Below the pieces are notes generated by a model. The model made no database searches and was not told the DNA's origin. It saw only the letters and a list, made by a program, of their open reading frames with translations. From Balneola sp. EhC07 (GTDB taxonomy: Bacteria; Bacteroidota; Rhodothermia; Balneolales; Balneolaceae), in contig NZ_LXYG01000004.1 of NCBI RefSeq assembly GCF_001650905.1, forward strand, positions 1-64,000: a stretch of DNA of 64,000 nucleotides. Reading direction: 5' to 3'. This document shows positions 1 to 8,908 of this stretch, piece after piece (position 1 is the stretch's first letter; every line of letters begins with the position of its first letter). A program made the translations under genes and the position numbers.

Positions 1-39
1 TTCACGGCGGTAGCACGGGTTCAAATCCCGTACGCGGTA
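1..39 (+). tRNA. tRNA-Glu (TTC), 3' part only
   Basis: The window opens inside a tRNA. Positions 1-3 (TTC) fit the anticodon. They are followed by the 3' anticodon stem GGCGG at 6-10, a 4-nt variable loop, the T-arm (ACGGG, TTCAAAT, CCCGT at 15-31), the 3' acceptor strand ACGCGGT at 32-38 and discriminator A at 39. The pattern TTCAC-GGCGG before the T-arm is typical of bacterial tRNA-Glu. No CCA is encoded, so it must be added after transcription. The 5' half lies outside the window, so the amino-acid identity rests on the anticodon position and the arm pattern. Confidence 0.85.
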
Positions 40-42
40 CAC

Positions 43-76
43 AAAGCACTAATTCGAAAGAGTTAGTGCTTTTTTT
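43..76 (+). terminator. Rho-independent terminator of the tRNA gene
   Basis: A perfect 10-bp stem (AAAGCACTAA at 43-52 with TTAGTGCTTT at 63-72) closes a 10-nt loop and runs into a T-tract ending at 76. It starts 4 nt after the tRNA and ends 4 nt before the stop codon of the convergent regulator gene. It may also slow transcription from that side, though the A-run on its left is short. Confidence 0.85.
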
Positions 77-79
77 ATG

Positions 80-2806
80 CTAAATAGTGTTCAAAAAACT
101 ATTCAGATCTGCATCCGAGCTCAGATTCAATTTCTTCCTTAACCGGGATCTGCTTATGTATATACTGGATGGCATTATATTTAACATATTTGCAATTTCT
201 TTAGAATTGAATCCAAGCTTTATATATGCGCACAAACGAAGATCGTAATTTGTTAATTCAGGATAACCATTTCTCAAATTCTCAAAAAATTGTTGATGAA
301 GTTCGTCCATTTGAATTTCAAAGGTATTGTCCTCAATGCTAAGATGAGACTCAATTATATTTTGGATCTCTTTCATCCTGCTTTTCAAAGAATTGGGATT
401 TTGCTCTAACTTTTCGAACTTTACTTTCAACTCTTGCAAAACCTTGTTTATTTCTTCGTTTTCTTTGGCTTTTGTAGCAAGCTCAATGGTTTTATTTTTT
501 AGCTGTGCTTTAACCTGATCAAACTCTAGTCTCAGGTTTTCATCTTCAACGCGCTTAAGCCTTCTGTTATAACGTTCTGCTTGCTCACGCAAGTTTGCTT
601 GCTGCTTTATCAGGAGGTCCTTTTTAAGTTTTTTTAAGGATGATTGACGCCACTTGTAAAACGCATAAATAAGGAAAAACAGTGCTACCAGATACAATAA
701 CAAAGCGTATATAGTAAGGTACCAGGGCGTAGCAACACTGAATATGAATTTTTTTGATGAGATAATTACGCCATTCAACTTAGCTCTGACATTTAGTTCA
801 TGACTTCCATGACTAAGATCTACTAACTCAAATTCATTGTCAGGAGTCCATTCACTCCAAATATCTGAACCATCCAATTTAAACTGATAAAGTACCAACT
901 CCTGATTTGGCACAATACTCTCAATTATCAGGTTATTATGTGTGTATGGAATTTCTGATCCGTTGTGAACCGAAATATGATCTTCATTATTAAACGCCTT
1001 TATACTCCTGAATACCAGCTTATAAGATGATTTACTTTTCTTGCTCCCAATTCGTAAATCTTTCAGTGCAAACCCATTGTAAACGGGATAGAATTCAAAG
1101 TTATCATTTAATTGTACAGACTGTGCATTTCTGAGTAATATACTTTCACTTTCCGGCTTAAACTCTGTGCTTGAGTCTTCTATAAATTTGTCTTCATCAG
1201 AATCGTAAGAGTAGCTTTGTGTACCTGTTTGAACTTGGATTCCATTTTCATTTTGAACCAAAAAATAATCCTCTCCCTTAAACTCTTCAGAAAAAAATGT
1301 TTTTCTTTCTTCAGGATATAAATCTTCATTTAAAACAGCTTTTATTATTCCGTAATTTGGAATATTCACCCATAAAGTATTCTCACCCTCAATTATTACT
1401 TGATTACAGGACCCGATAAAAAGATCCATTTGTTTCATAAACTGCCAATCACCATCGCTTTTATTAAATATTGAAATTCCGTTATAAGTACCTGCCAGTA
1501 AGAATTCCTTATAAGGTTGAACATCCCAATAACCAGTCTTATTACTGATACTTTTTATGCCATCGTCACTTATAACAAATAAGCCTCTATCGTGTCCCAT
1601 CCAGGTTTGGTCAAAGAGAGTTTTTAATGTCCATACCTGCCCTTCAGTTCCGGGAACTAATCCAAATTCGTTAAAATCTGATCTGTTATTTAAGTCTTCC
1701 CATTTTATTTTATAAAGTCCTTGATTGCTCCCTAAATAAAATGTGTTTTTCTTAATTACTGCAGTATACCCCGTTCCAAACTCCCCACTAAAATCATAAA
1801 AAAAAGTGAAAGCACTATTTAGGTCCAGAAAAGAAACTCCATAATCCATACCCAGCCATAATCTACCTGATTCACTATAATTCAGACTTAATATAGTATT
1901 GTTCTGTATTCCTTTGTTCTTATTGATATGATGTACAATATTCCCACTCATATCAGCGATAAATAATCCATCCAGAATAGTCCCAAATGCTATATATGAG
2001 CTGTCTATTTGTTCCAGACTAAATACATTAGCAACTTTTAAATTCTCAGATAATGGTGATTGGACCTGGGTAAGTGTGTTTGAAGCAAATCTATATAATC
2101 CATTTTGATTTGTTACAATTACCAGTCCTTTTTCATCATTATAGAGTCCCGCTATTTCAAGATTTATTTTTTCATTTAAATGGAAAAGGTGTTCAGGAGA
2201 AAGATTATTTAGTTTATATAAGCCTTCTTTTTCATCTATAAAGTAAATTTCATTATCAACTTTAAAGCTATTAACTATCTGGTTTGGAGCCGGTATCTTT
2301 GTAAGATTATTATCTTTATAGACATAAATATTATCTGATGAAATAAACAATATGCTTTCATTTACAGAATGAATGTCCCAAAACTCTTCATTGAGTGTAT
2401 TTAAATCTTCTTTAAATGGATAAAGAGATCTGTATTCCAAACTTTGGTATTTATCTTTGGTCCAAATTCCAAAATCAAGATCTGAACCGGTGTAAATAAC
2501 CGAATCACTTGCTACATAAACAGATCTCGTAATCCCATCACTTCCTGAAAAGCTTTTCCAAGTTCTACCATCATACTCCAGTAATCCCTTGTCAGAAGCG
2601 AAGTAGACAATTCCATTTGGAGCTGTATCAATAGACCAAACTTTTCCTTTATTTTTGTATTCCGAGGGTGTAAAATTTCTGAGTGCCGGAACTCCTTTTG
2701 TTGGGATATCCTGAGCATTAGTTATTGAAATGCTTACAAAAAGAAGCGAAATATATGTAAGAGCTCTTTTCAAATAGAAATAAGTTTTATAAGTCCTGAT
2801 ATTCAT
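80..2806 (-). CDS. Membrane-bound Y_Y_Y/LuxR-type one-component regulator of the glucan locus
   Basis: 908 residues. An N-terminal signal or anchor segment (about 10-31) is followed by a periplasmic two-component-regulator propeller (about 40-580, with repeats such as GIVYFASDKGLLEYDG and GRLWLGMDYGVSFLD). A Y_Y_Y domain follows at about 625-695, then one transmembrane helix near 700-722 and a coiled coil at 730-815. The C-terminal LuxR/GerE-type helix-turn-helix has core NSKEIANMLNIMPSSIYISR. There is no histidine-kinase or receiver domain. In Bacteroidota such proteins sense sugars in the periplasm and bind DNA from the membrane. The gene lies downstream of the glucan operon on the same strand but behind a terminator, so it is probably transcribed separately. 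That it controls this locus is inference from position. Confidence 0.85.
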   Translation of the reverse strand: MNIRTYKTYFYLKRALTYISLLFVSISITNAQDIPTKGVPALRNFTPSEYKNKGKVWSIDTAPNGIVYFASDKGLLEYDGRTWKSFSGSDGITRSVYVASDSVIYTGSDLDFGIWTKDKYQSLEYRSLYPFKEDLNTLNEEFWDIHSVNESILFISSDNIYVYKDNNLTKIPAPNQIVNSFKVDNEIYFIDEKEGLYKLNNLSPEHLFHLNEKINLEIAGLYNDEKGLVIVTNQNGLYRFASNTLTQVQSPLSENLKVANVFSLEQIDSSYIAFGTILDGLFIADMSGNIVHHINKNKGIQNNTILSLNYSESGRLWLGMDYGVSFLDLNSAFTFFYDFSGEFGTGYTAVIKKNTFYLGSNQGLYKIKWEDLNNRSDFNEFGLVPGTEGQVWTLKTLFDQTWMGHDRGLFVISDDGIKSISNKTGYWDVQPYKEFLLAGTYNGISIFNKSDGDWQFMKQMDLFIGSCNQVIIEGENTLWVNIPNYGIIKAVLNEDLYPEERKTFFSEEFKGEDYFLVQNENGIQVQTGTQSYSYDSDEDKFIEDSSTEFKPESESILLRNAQSVQLNDNFEFYPVYNGFALKDLRIGSKKSKSSYKLVFRSIKAFNNEDHISVHNGSEIPYTHNNLIIESIVPNQELVLYQFKLDGSDIWSEWTPDNEFELVDLSHGSHELNVRAKLNGVIISSKKFIFSVATPWYLTIYALLLYLVALFFLIYAFYKWRQSSLKKLKKDLLIKQQANLREQAERYNRRLKRVEDENLRLEFDQVKAQLKNKTIELATKAKENEEINKVLQELKVKFEKLEQNPNSLKSRMKEIQNIIESHLSIEDNTFEIQMDELHQQFFENLRNGYPELTNYDLRLCAYIKLGFNSKEIANMLNIMPSSIYISRSRLRKKLNLSSDADLNSFLNTI

Positions 2807-2911
2807 ATGTTAATTCAGATACTAATATTAAATGTTTTTATCCACATATACATTCCTCATAGAGACACTTCAAAGAAATAAATATTGAACTACTTTATAC
2901 ATTATCTGAAC

Positions 2912-2943
2912 AAAAAAAAGCCGATCCCAAAAATGAGATCGGC
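2912..2943 (-). terminator. Terminator at the end of the glucan operon
   Basis: Read on the minus strand, a 7-bp GC-rich stem (GCCGATC at 2920-2926 pairing with GATCGGC at 2937-2943) closes a 10-nt loop. It is followed by eight T residues (A-run at 2912-2919 on the plus strand). It sits 24 bp beyond the stop of the multi-module protein and separates the operon from the regulator gene. Confidence 0.88.
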
Positions 2944-2966
2944 CTTATTAATACCATCAGATGTTT

Positions 2967-5900
2967 TTATTTAATTAGTAACATCTTTCTTACCTGTACA
3001 GAATTTTTAGATACCAACCTGTACATATATACCCCTGAAGCTAGATTTGAAGCGTCAAAAGTAACAGTGTATGATCCTGCACTTTTCTGCTCATTTACAA
3101 GAGTAGTCACTTTCTGTCCCTGAATATTATACACTTCAAGTGAAACCTTTCCATTTTCAGGAATACTATATGAAATATTCGTTGAAGGGTTAAATGGATT
3201 AGGGTAGTTTTGATCCAAAGCAAATGTTGCAGGCACTTCATTCGGGTCTTCAATGCTTACAGTCATACCTTTATATAAATACACATTGTCAACATAAACC
3301 ACATCCAGATTAGATGTAATCAAGAATTGTGCAATATCATCTCTGGTTTGAGGTGCATTTGTCCAATCCGAAATTGGCACGTCTACAGAGATCCACTTTC
3401 CGGATTCAACTGCCGGCGAAGTACCTGTGTTTAGAGGTAATTCAAATGCTGATACTTCTCCGTCAGTCCCTCCCCATTGAGAGAACTTCAGGTTAAATAC
3501 TTTACCAATCAGGTCTTCTTCCGCTGTCCAGAAATCCAAATGGAAATGGGTCATTTCAGAAGCATCCTGCTTGTTACCTGAAAAATCAACTCCTACAAAA
3601 TTTGTGAAATCAATTTTCAGTGTATTGTCGCCTTCTATCATAATCTGCTCAACGAAAGAGTCATCAAAAGTAGCAGACAAGGTATCTAACTCAATATCAG
3701 TATAAGCATCACTATATAAAGAGATAACGTCTTCTGCGTTTCTTTGAGGTGGCGCCGGAGCAGCGACCATTGGTGCAGGGTCTGCTGTACTTCCATCATC
3801 AACAATAAGAGAAACATTGTCGATTACAACAATACCTGTTTCCGCTCCCATGTCAAACAACACACGACTATTTGCAGAACCAAACCCGGTAGCTGTAAGT
3901 TCAAGAACAAATGTTTGAGTTGTTTCTGTAAGGTTCACCGTCTCTATTGCGGCAGTAAAATCTCCTTCATTTAATCCAATACCGGCAATTATTGAACGAG
4001 TATTTCCAGGCGAGGTTGATGCATCGAAGGTAAGAATGTAAGATTCACCTTGGGTGATCGCTACTCCGTTGCTGAGGTTTACATCAAATGCATTTCCGGC
4101 TGTGGCTACATCAGCAAAGTTGAAGCTGTTTCCACCTTCCGTTTGGATGTTGAATGCATTCCCGAACCAAGAACCATCGTCTCCCAATTCAAAATCACCA
4201 TTGGTGAGAAGCTCGCCGCCTGTATCCACTTTCACATCAAGTGTTACATTATCGATTACTACTATACCCGTTTCAGCTCCCATGTCAAATAACACACGGC
4301 TATTTGCAGAACCAAACCCTGTAGCTGTAAGCTCAAGAACGAACGTTTGAATTGTTTCTGTAAGATTCACTGTCTCAGTAGCTGAAGTAAAGTCTCCCTC
4401 GTTCAGTCCAATACCTGCAAGTATAGAACGTGTATTTCCTGTGGACGTGGATGCTTCGAAAGTTAAGACGTATGTTTGTCCCTGAATGATTGGTACACCT
4501 TGACTTAGGTTTACGTCGAACGCATTTCCTGCTGTGGCTACATCAGCAAAGTTGAAGCTGTTTCCGCCTTCCGTTTGAATATTAAGAGCATTTCCAAACC
4601 ATGATCCATCATCTCCCAATTCGAAATCACCATTGGTTAAGAGCCCTTCGGTAGGATTTTCATCTTTCTTTACTGTTAGAGAAACATTGTCAATTACAAC
4701 AATACCCGTCTCAGCTCCCATATCAAATAACACACGGCTATTAGCAGAGCCAAATCCGGTAGCAGTTAACTCGAACATAAAAGTTTGGGTTGTTTCTGTA
4801 AGATTCACTGTTTCTGTAGCTGAAGTAAAGTCTCCTTCGTTCAGTCCAATGCCTGCAAGTATAGAGCGTGTATTTCCTGTGGAAGTAGATGCATCAAAAG
4901 TTAAGATGTACGTTTCACCTTGAGTAACTTCTACTCCCTGGCTAAGATTTACATCAAAGGTATTTCCTGCAGTAGCAACATCTGCAAAGTTAAAACTGTT
5001 GTCGCCTTCCGTTTGAATGTTAAATGCATTTCCAAACCATGAACCGTCATCTCCTGATTCAAAATCACCGTTGGTTAACAGTTCACCACCAGGCTCAACT
5101 ACAGCTTCTTCTTTATACAGATAAACGTTATCAACATATACTGTATCTAAATTTGATGTAATCAAAAACTGAGCAATATCATCTCTTGTTTGAGGTGCAT
5201 TTGTCCAATCCGAAATCGGAACATCTATAGAAATCCATTTACCTGATTCTATTGCCGGTGATGTTCCGGTATTGATTGGTAGTTCAAAAGCAGAAACTTC
5301 TCCGGATGTTCCACCCCATTGCGAGAATTTGGAGTTGAATACTTTTCCTGTCAAATCAGAACTGGAGCTCCAGAAATCCATATGGAAATGTGTCATAGCA
5401 GATGCATCTTGCTTATTACTTGAAAAATCAATTCCAACAAAATTTGTGAAGTCTATCTCAAGTGTTGAGTTTCCTTCAATCATAACTTCAGCAACATCTG
5501 AGTCGTCAAAACCCGCAGATAAAGCATCCAGAGCAATGTTTGAGTATACATCACTATAAATGGAAATTACATCTTCTGAATCTCTATCCGGAGGTACCGG
5601 AGCAGCTACCATCGGCTGGTTTCCAACAGAACTTCCACCCTCTTTGTATAAATAGATATTGTCTACATAAACTACATCCAAATTTGAAGTAATCAAGAAC
5701 TGAGCAATGTCATCTCTGGTTTGAGGCGCGTTGGTCCAATCTGAAATAGGAACATCAATAGATACCCAGGAACCGGAAACAATAGCCGGTGAAGTTCCGG
5801 TGTTGATTGGTAACTCAAAAGCAGAAACTTCTCCTCCTGTTCCTCCCCATTGCGAGAATTTAGAATTAAATACTTTTCCAGTTAAATCATCACTTGATGT

Positions 5901-6956
5901 CCAGAAATCCATATGGAAGTGAGTCATTGTTGATGCATCTTGTTTGTTACTTGAAAAGTCAATTCCAATGAAGTTTGTGAAGTCTATCTCGAGCGTAGCA
6001 TTTCCATCAATCATTACTTCTGACACGTCAGAATCATCGAATCCGGCTGACAAAGCATCTAATGCAATATTCGAATAAACATCACTATAAATAGATATTA
6101 CATCTGCAGCATCTCTAGCAGTTGGCGCCGGGGCGGCTGAACCAGGAGAAGTGATAGCATAAGAAACAATATAAGTAGTTGAATCAGTTTCATCTTCGGA
6201 AACTACTTTTACTGTAGCATCACCGGGAATACCTGAAGCTTGTGTAATTGTGACTATGGCGTTAGCGTTTGTTGAAGTCGCTGTAGTGATCTGTGGAACT
6301 GTAGTTGTACCTGCTACTAAACCATATCTATAACTTTCTACACCAGCACTAAAGTTTTCAATAGTTTCCCCATCAACTTTCAGATCGCTTAATGTAGCGT
6401 CACTTTGAGGATTTGTTGCATTTTTCCAGAAGTAAATATTATCAACATAAATAGAATCAGTACTTCCATTTCCGCCGTCAAATTTCAATTCTTTAACCTG
6501 AGTTGGGTCACCTGTAATTCCTGAAACGGGAATATCTACACTTATCCAAGTGCGTGCCCCCGTATTTGTAATGCTATGAGCTATTTCAGCGCCAGAGCTG
6601 ATTGCAAATACATTTGGATCAAAAGTGCTGTTTACCCAAATATCAACATGCATAAACTCCATTGATGAGATATCCTGAACGCTTCCTAGCACGTTTCCTT
6701 GATAATTAAAGTTTGGGTAAGCCAATACAATATTTCCGGTTCCCGGGTCAAAACTGGTATTTGCCGTAGAAAAGCCGGATTGCCCCCAGTTAGGATTATA
6801 GTTGCTTCCCGATACATCAGTATATGCACCACTGAATATTGAGATCACATTCTCTGAATCTCGAGCCGGTGGGTCTGTTGCATTATCTGTTGGTGCTTGT
6901 CCGAAACTGCTTACAGCAGCAAACAGGAAAGCGATTAAAAATGTTAGATGTTTCAT
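2967..6956 (-). CDS. Secreted multi-module carbohydrate-binding protein, T9SS substrate, no catalytic domain
   Basis: 1329 residues. A signal peptide (about 1-19, ending SSFG before QAP) is followed by a first sugar-binding-like module (28-178). Next come a cadherin-like beta-sandwich (about 180-270), two near-identical modules (about 279-439 and 446-618), three tandem CBM4/9-type domains (about 628-763, 773-911, 915-1054) and a fourth copy of the first module type (about 1069-1229). A type IX sorting domain (about 1240-1329, with QNYPNPFNPSTNISY and a basic end) closes it. The long modules begin RDxxDVISIYSDxY and end VVYVDNIYLYK, and the 491-residue lipoprotein of this operon carries a related one. 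No glycosidase motif is visible. It is the last gene of the operon, 48 bp after the GH17 gene. It probably captures or holds laminarin at the cell surface; ligand and surface attachment are inference. Confidence 0.82.
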   Translation of the reverse strand: MKHLTFLIAFLFAAVSSFGQAPTDNATDPPARDSENVISIFSGAYTDVSGSNYNPNWGQSGFSTANTSFDPGTGNIVLAYPNFNYQGNVLGSVQDISSMEFMHVDIWVNSTFDPNVFAISSGAEIAHSITNTGARTWISVDIPVSGITGDPTQVKELKFDGGNGSTDSIYVDNIYFWKNATNPQSDATLSDLKVDGETIENFSAGVESYRYGLVAGTTTVPQITTATSTNANAIVTITQASGIPGDATVKVVSEDETDSTTYIVSYAITSPGSAAPAPTARDAADVISIYSDVYSNIALDALSAGFDDSDVSEVMIDGNATLEIDFTNFIGIDFSSNKQDASTMTHFHMDFWTSSDDLTGKVFNSKFSQWGGTGGEVSAFELPINTGTSPAIVSGSWVSIDVPISDWTNAPQTRDDIAQFLITSNLDVVYVDNIYLYKEGGSSVGNQPMVAAPVPPDRDSEDVISIYSDVYSNIALDALSAGFDDSDVAEVMIEGNSTLEIDFTNFVGIDFSSNKQDASAMTHFHMDFWSSSSDLTGKVFNSKFSQWGGTSGEVSAFELPINTGTSPAIESGKWISIDVPISDWTNAPQTRDDIAQFLITSNLDTVYVDNVYLYKEEAVVEPGGELLTNGDFESGDDGSWFGNAFNIQTEGDNSFNFADVATAGNTFDVNLSQGVEVTQGETYILTFDASTSTGNTRSILAGIGLNEGDFTSATETVNLTETTQTFMFELTATGFGSANSRVLFDMGAETGIVVIDNVSLTVKKDENPTEGLLTNGDFELGDDGSWFGNALNIQTEGGNSFNFADVATAGNAFDVNLSQGVPIIQGQTYVLTFEASTSTGNTRSILAGIGLNEGDFTSATETVNLTETIQTFVLELTATGFGSANSRVLFDMGAETGIVVIDNVTLDVKVDTGGELLTNGDFELGDDGSWFGNAFNIQTEGGNSFNFADVATAGNAFDVNLSNGVAITQGESYILTFDASTSPGNTRSIIAGIGLNEGDFTAAIETVNLTETTQTFVLELTATGFGSANSRVLFDMGAETGIVVIDNVSLIVDDGSTADPAPMVAAPAPPQRNAEDVISLYSDAYTDIELDTLSATFDDSFVEQIMIEGDNTLKIDFTNFVGVDFSGNKQDASEMTHFHLDFWTAEEDLIGKVFNLKFSQWGGTDGEVSAFELPLNTGTSPAVESGKWISVDVPISDWTNAPQTRDDIAQFLITSNLDVVYVDNVYLYKGMTVSIEDPNEVPATFALDQNYPNPFNPSTNISYSIPENGKVSLEVYNIQGQKVTTLVNEQKSAGSYTVTFDASNLASGVYMYRLVSKNSVQVRKMLLIK
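3797..5075 (-). repeat. Three tandem CBM4-like coding repeats
   Basis: Three copies of a roughly 430-440 bp unit lie head to tail inside the preceding gene. Matching points at 3815, 4247 and 4685 are 432 and 438 bp apart, both multiples of three, so the frame is kept. Long stretches are nearly identical at the nucleotide level, including silent positions, which points to recent duplication or ongoing gene conversion. Each copy encodes LLTNGDFExGDDGSWFGNA at its start and GIVVIDNV near its end. Confidence 0.9.
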
Positions 6957-7004
6957 AATTTTATAATTGTTGTTGAGGATTGTATCGTTTTTATATTTCT
7001 ATAC

Positions 7005-7979
7005 TTATCGTTTGTTGTTTTTTGTTTTTGTAACCATATCTGATTGTAGGTTCTTGTTTTGCAAAGCGAGCTTAGAAGTTCTGTCTATTTTAAAAAGCCC
7101 CCAGTGTTTTTCAGGTTCCAGCGGATCAGGCGAACCCTTCCAAGACTCGTCGAAAGCCTCGAAATAAAACGTCAAAATATTTTCCTGAGTCGTCCATTCA
7201 TTTAGCTTTTCGAAATACATTTTTTGGAACATCTCATTTACGTTCGAAGGATCTATCCCATTTCCATTCGACTGAGTTGTCCATCCTGCTTCGGTAATTA
7301 CAACAGGTTTATTCGGATATTTTTTGGCTACGGAATAGTAGTTCTCTTTAGTAAATTCGAGCGCTTCATAAATATTCTTGTATTCCCAAACCGGATAGGT
7401 ATGAATCGAAATGAAATCGACCGAATTACCCAACTCTTCTAGATTTGATAACCAGGGAGCATAGTTTTCACAAAAAGTTACTGGTTGAGATGTGCGTTCC
7501 TGAACTTGTTTTACATAGTTAAGAACTTTGTCTTCAGGGACGTAGTGATCGGTCCAATCTACACACGCTTCATTTCCTACTGATAGAGCACAAATTATTT
7601 CCGGGAATTGATTTCCTAATTCTATCAGCTTTTCAATTTTCTTTTGATTACTGATCTTATTTTTTTCTAACTGTGGCTTTGGATAAACACCGCCATCCCA
7701 AGGGCAGTTAAAATTGTTTTTCTCAGCCACTATATAAGCACCCAGCATTACCTGAAAATCAAAGCCTTCGTTTTTAATTACTTCTAAAACTGTTTTTGCA
7801 TGTTGATCACAATCATACAATCGAAGGTATTTCCAGTGACCCTCTAGTAGAGTTAAGTCTTCTTTAATCTCTTCATAACTTGGGAATGCCTTTCCAGGTT
7901 GTTGTCCATCTCTGAATCCGGAATAACAAATAGCTTGTCCCGGCTTAATACCTATTCTATGAAATGTGTTCATATTCAA
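7005..7979 (-). CDS. GH17-family beta-1,3-glucan hydrolase-like enzyme, predicted cytoplasmic
   Basis: 324 residues and no signal peptide. It is a clan GH-A (beta/alpha)8 barrel of the GH17 type. The likely acid/base is Glu137 in SVGNEACV and the likely nucleophile Glu230 in VITEAGW; FYFEAFDESWK near 270-281 is typical of the bacterial/fungal GH17 branch. Family members hydrolyse or transfer beta-1,3-glucan chains. The gene overlaps or directly abuts the stop of the upstream GH17 gene. The TTG at 7979 has a GGAGAG 8 nt upstream, while an ATG at 7973 gives a protein two residues shorter; either could be the start. A cytoplasmic location suggests action on imported oligosaccharides beside the phosphorylase, which is inference. 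Confidence 0.82.
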   Translation of the reverse strand: MNMNTFHRIGIKPGQAICYSGFRDGQQPGKAFPSYEEIKEDLTLLEGHWKYLRLYDCDQHAKTVLEVIKNEGFDFQVMLGAYIVAEKNNFNCPWDGGVYPKPQLEKNKISNQKKIEKLIELGNQFPEIICALSVGNEACVDWTDHYVPEDKVLNYVKQVQERTSQPVTFCENYAPWLSNLEELGNSVDFISIHTYPVWEYKNIYEALEFTKENYYSVAKKYPNKPVVITEAGWTTQSNGNGIDPSNVNEMFQKMYFEKLNEWTTQENILTFYFEAFDESWKGSPDPLEPEKHWGLFKIDRTSKLALQNKNLQSDMVTKTKNNKR

Positions 7980-8884
7980 AATTTCAGCTCTCCGTTTTTA
8001 TCCCAAACACCCCAATAAGCTCCAACTTCACCTTCGTCACTCACTTTCCATGATTCATCGAATGATGAGAAGTAAAAAATTTCGATATCTTCATCATGAC
8101 ACCATAGATTGGCATTAATGAAATACTTCATAGCATGTTCTTTTCCGGGTAACGCCCCACCTAAACCTTCACCTTGACTTGGCCAACCGGTTTCAGTGAT
8201 AATGATTCTCTTATCATCTCCGGCTGCTTCTTTAGCCTGATAGTACATTTGCCTCATATGCTGGAAAGAGTCTTGAAAACTGGTTCCTTCCCAGTATGGA
8301 TAGCAGTTGCATAATATCACATCGCACAGATCGGTAATAGCCGGCCTTTCCACGAACTCGTAATATGCGTCTACATAACCAACGGGTATGTCTTTCAGCT
8401 CACTTTTGACATATTGAATATATTCTATAAGCTCTTCTTCACTCAGATCGTCTCTGTAAAGCACTTCATTTCCTACTGCTGCTATATCTACATAGCCCTC
8501 TTTCGCAAGCTTGATCAGACCATCGATCTCTTCTTTATTCTTCTCCTTATCACTGCCCAGCCAAGCACCAACTAAAGTAGTCATCCCTAATTCTTTAGCC
8601 ACAACAGGAACAAGCTCATTTCCTTCGGTACATGAAAAAGACCGAACTCCTTGTGTATGCGGTTCCAGCTTAAGCATTCTTCTGTGGATCTGATCTTTTG
8701 ATATGATATCTCCCGGCTTTTGCCCCTCTTCATACATACTGAAGCAAAATCCATTTATTCCATCATTTAAAACTTCATGGAATAGGTGTACAGTCTCGTC
8801 ACCGGTAAGCTCATCGATATAAGCCAGTTTAGCTACACTATCTGATTCTTTATATTTGAGATATTTTTCTTTTCTGAATGACAT
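7976..8884 (-). CDS. Second GH17-family enzyme, predicted cytoplasmic
   Basis: 302 residues, starting MSFRKEKYLKY with no export signal. GH17 hallmarks are AAVGNEVLYR (likely acid/base Glu140) and IITETGWPS (likely nucleophile Glu231), with FYFSSFDESWK near 270-280 and a closing AYWGVWDKNG. It is clearly related to its neighbour at 7005-7979 but diverged through most of its length, so the two may differ in chain length or linkage preference. It sits 24 bp after the sugar symporter gene and is translationally coupled to the next gene. The family assignment is firm; substrate (beta-1,3- or mixed-linkage oligoglucan) is inferred from the locus. Confidence 0.83.
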   Translation of the reverse strand: MSFRKEKYLKYKESDSVAKLAYIDELTGDETVHLFHEVLNDGINGFCFSMYEEGQKPGDIISKDQIHRRMLKLEPHTQGVRSFSCTEGNELVPVVAKELGMTTLVGAWLGSDKEKNKEEIDGLIKLAKEGYVDIAAVGNEVLYRDDLSEEELIEYIQYVKSELKDIPVGYVDAYYEFVERPAITDLCDVILCNCYPYWEGTSFQDSFQHMRQMYYQAKEAAGDDKRIIITETGWPSQGEGLGGALPGKEHAMKYFINANLWCHDEDIEIFYFSSFDESWKVSDEGEVGAYWGVWDKNGELKF

Positions 8885-8908
8885 GTTTCTATTACTCTAA
8901 ATTAATTT

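Noticed and set aside
1-76. Possible island attachment site at the tRNA-Glu 3' end next to the glucan locus
   Set aside because: No second copy of the tRNA 3' end and no integrase gene were seen in the window.
3797-5075. CRISPR-like or satellite repeat array
   Set aside because: Units are about 430 bp, in frame and coding for a known domain type; there are no spacers.
4050-5922. Several open frames on the plus strand inside the 1329-residue gene
   Set aside because: They lie opposite the repeated modules, recur with the repeats and encode no plausible protein; they are shadows of the coding repeats.
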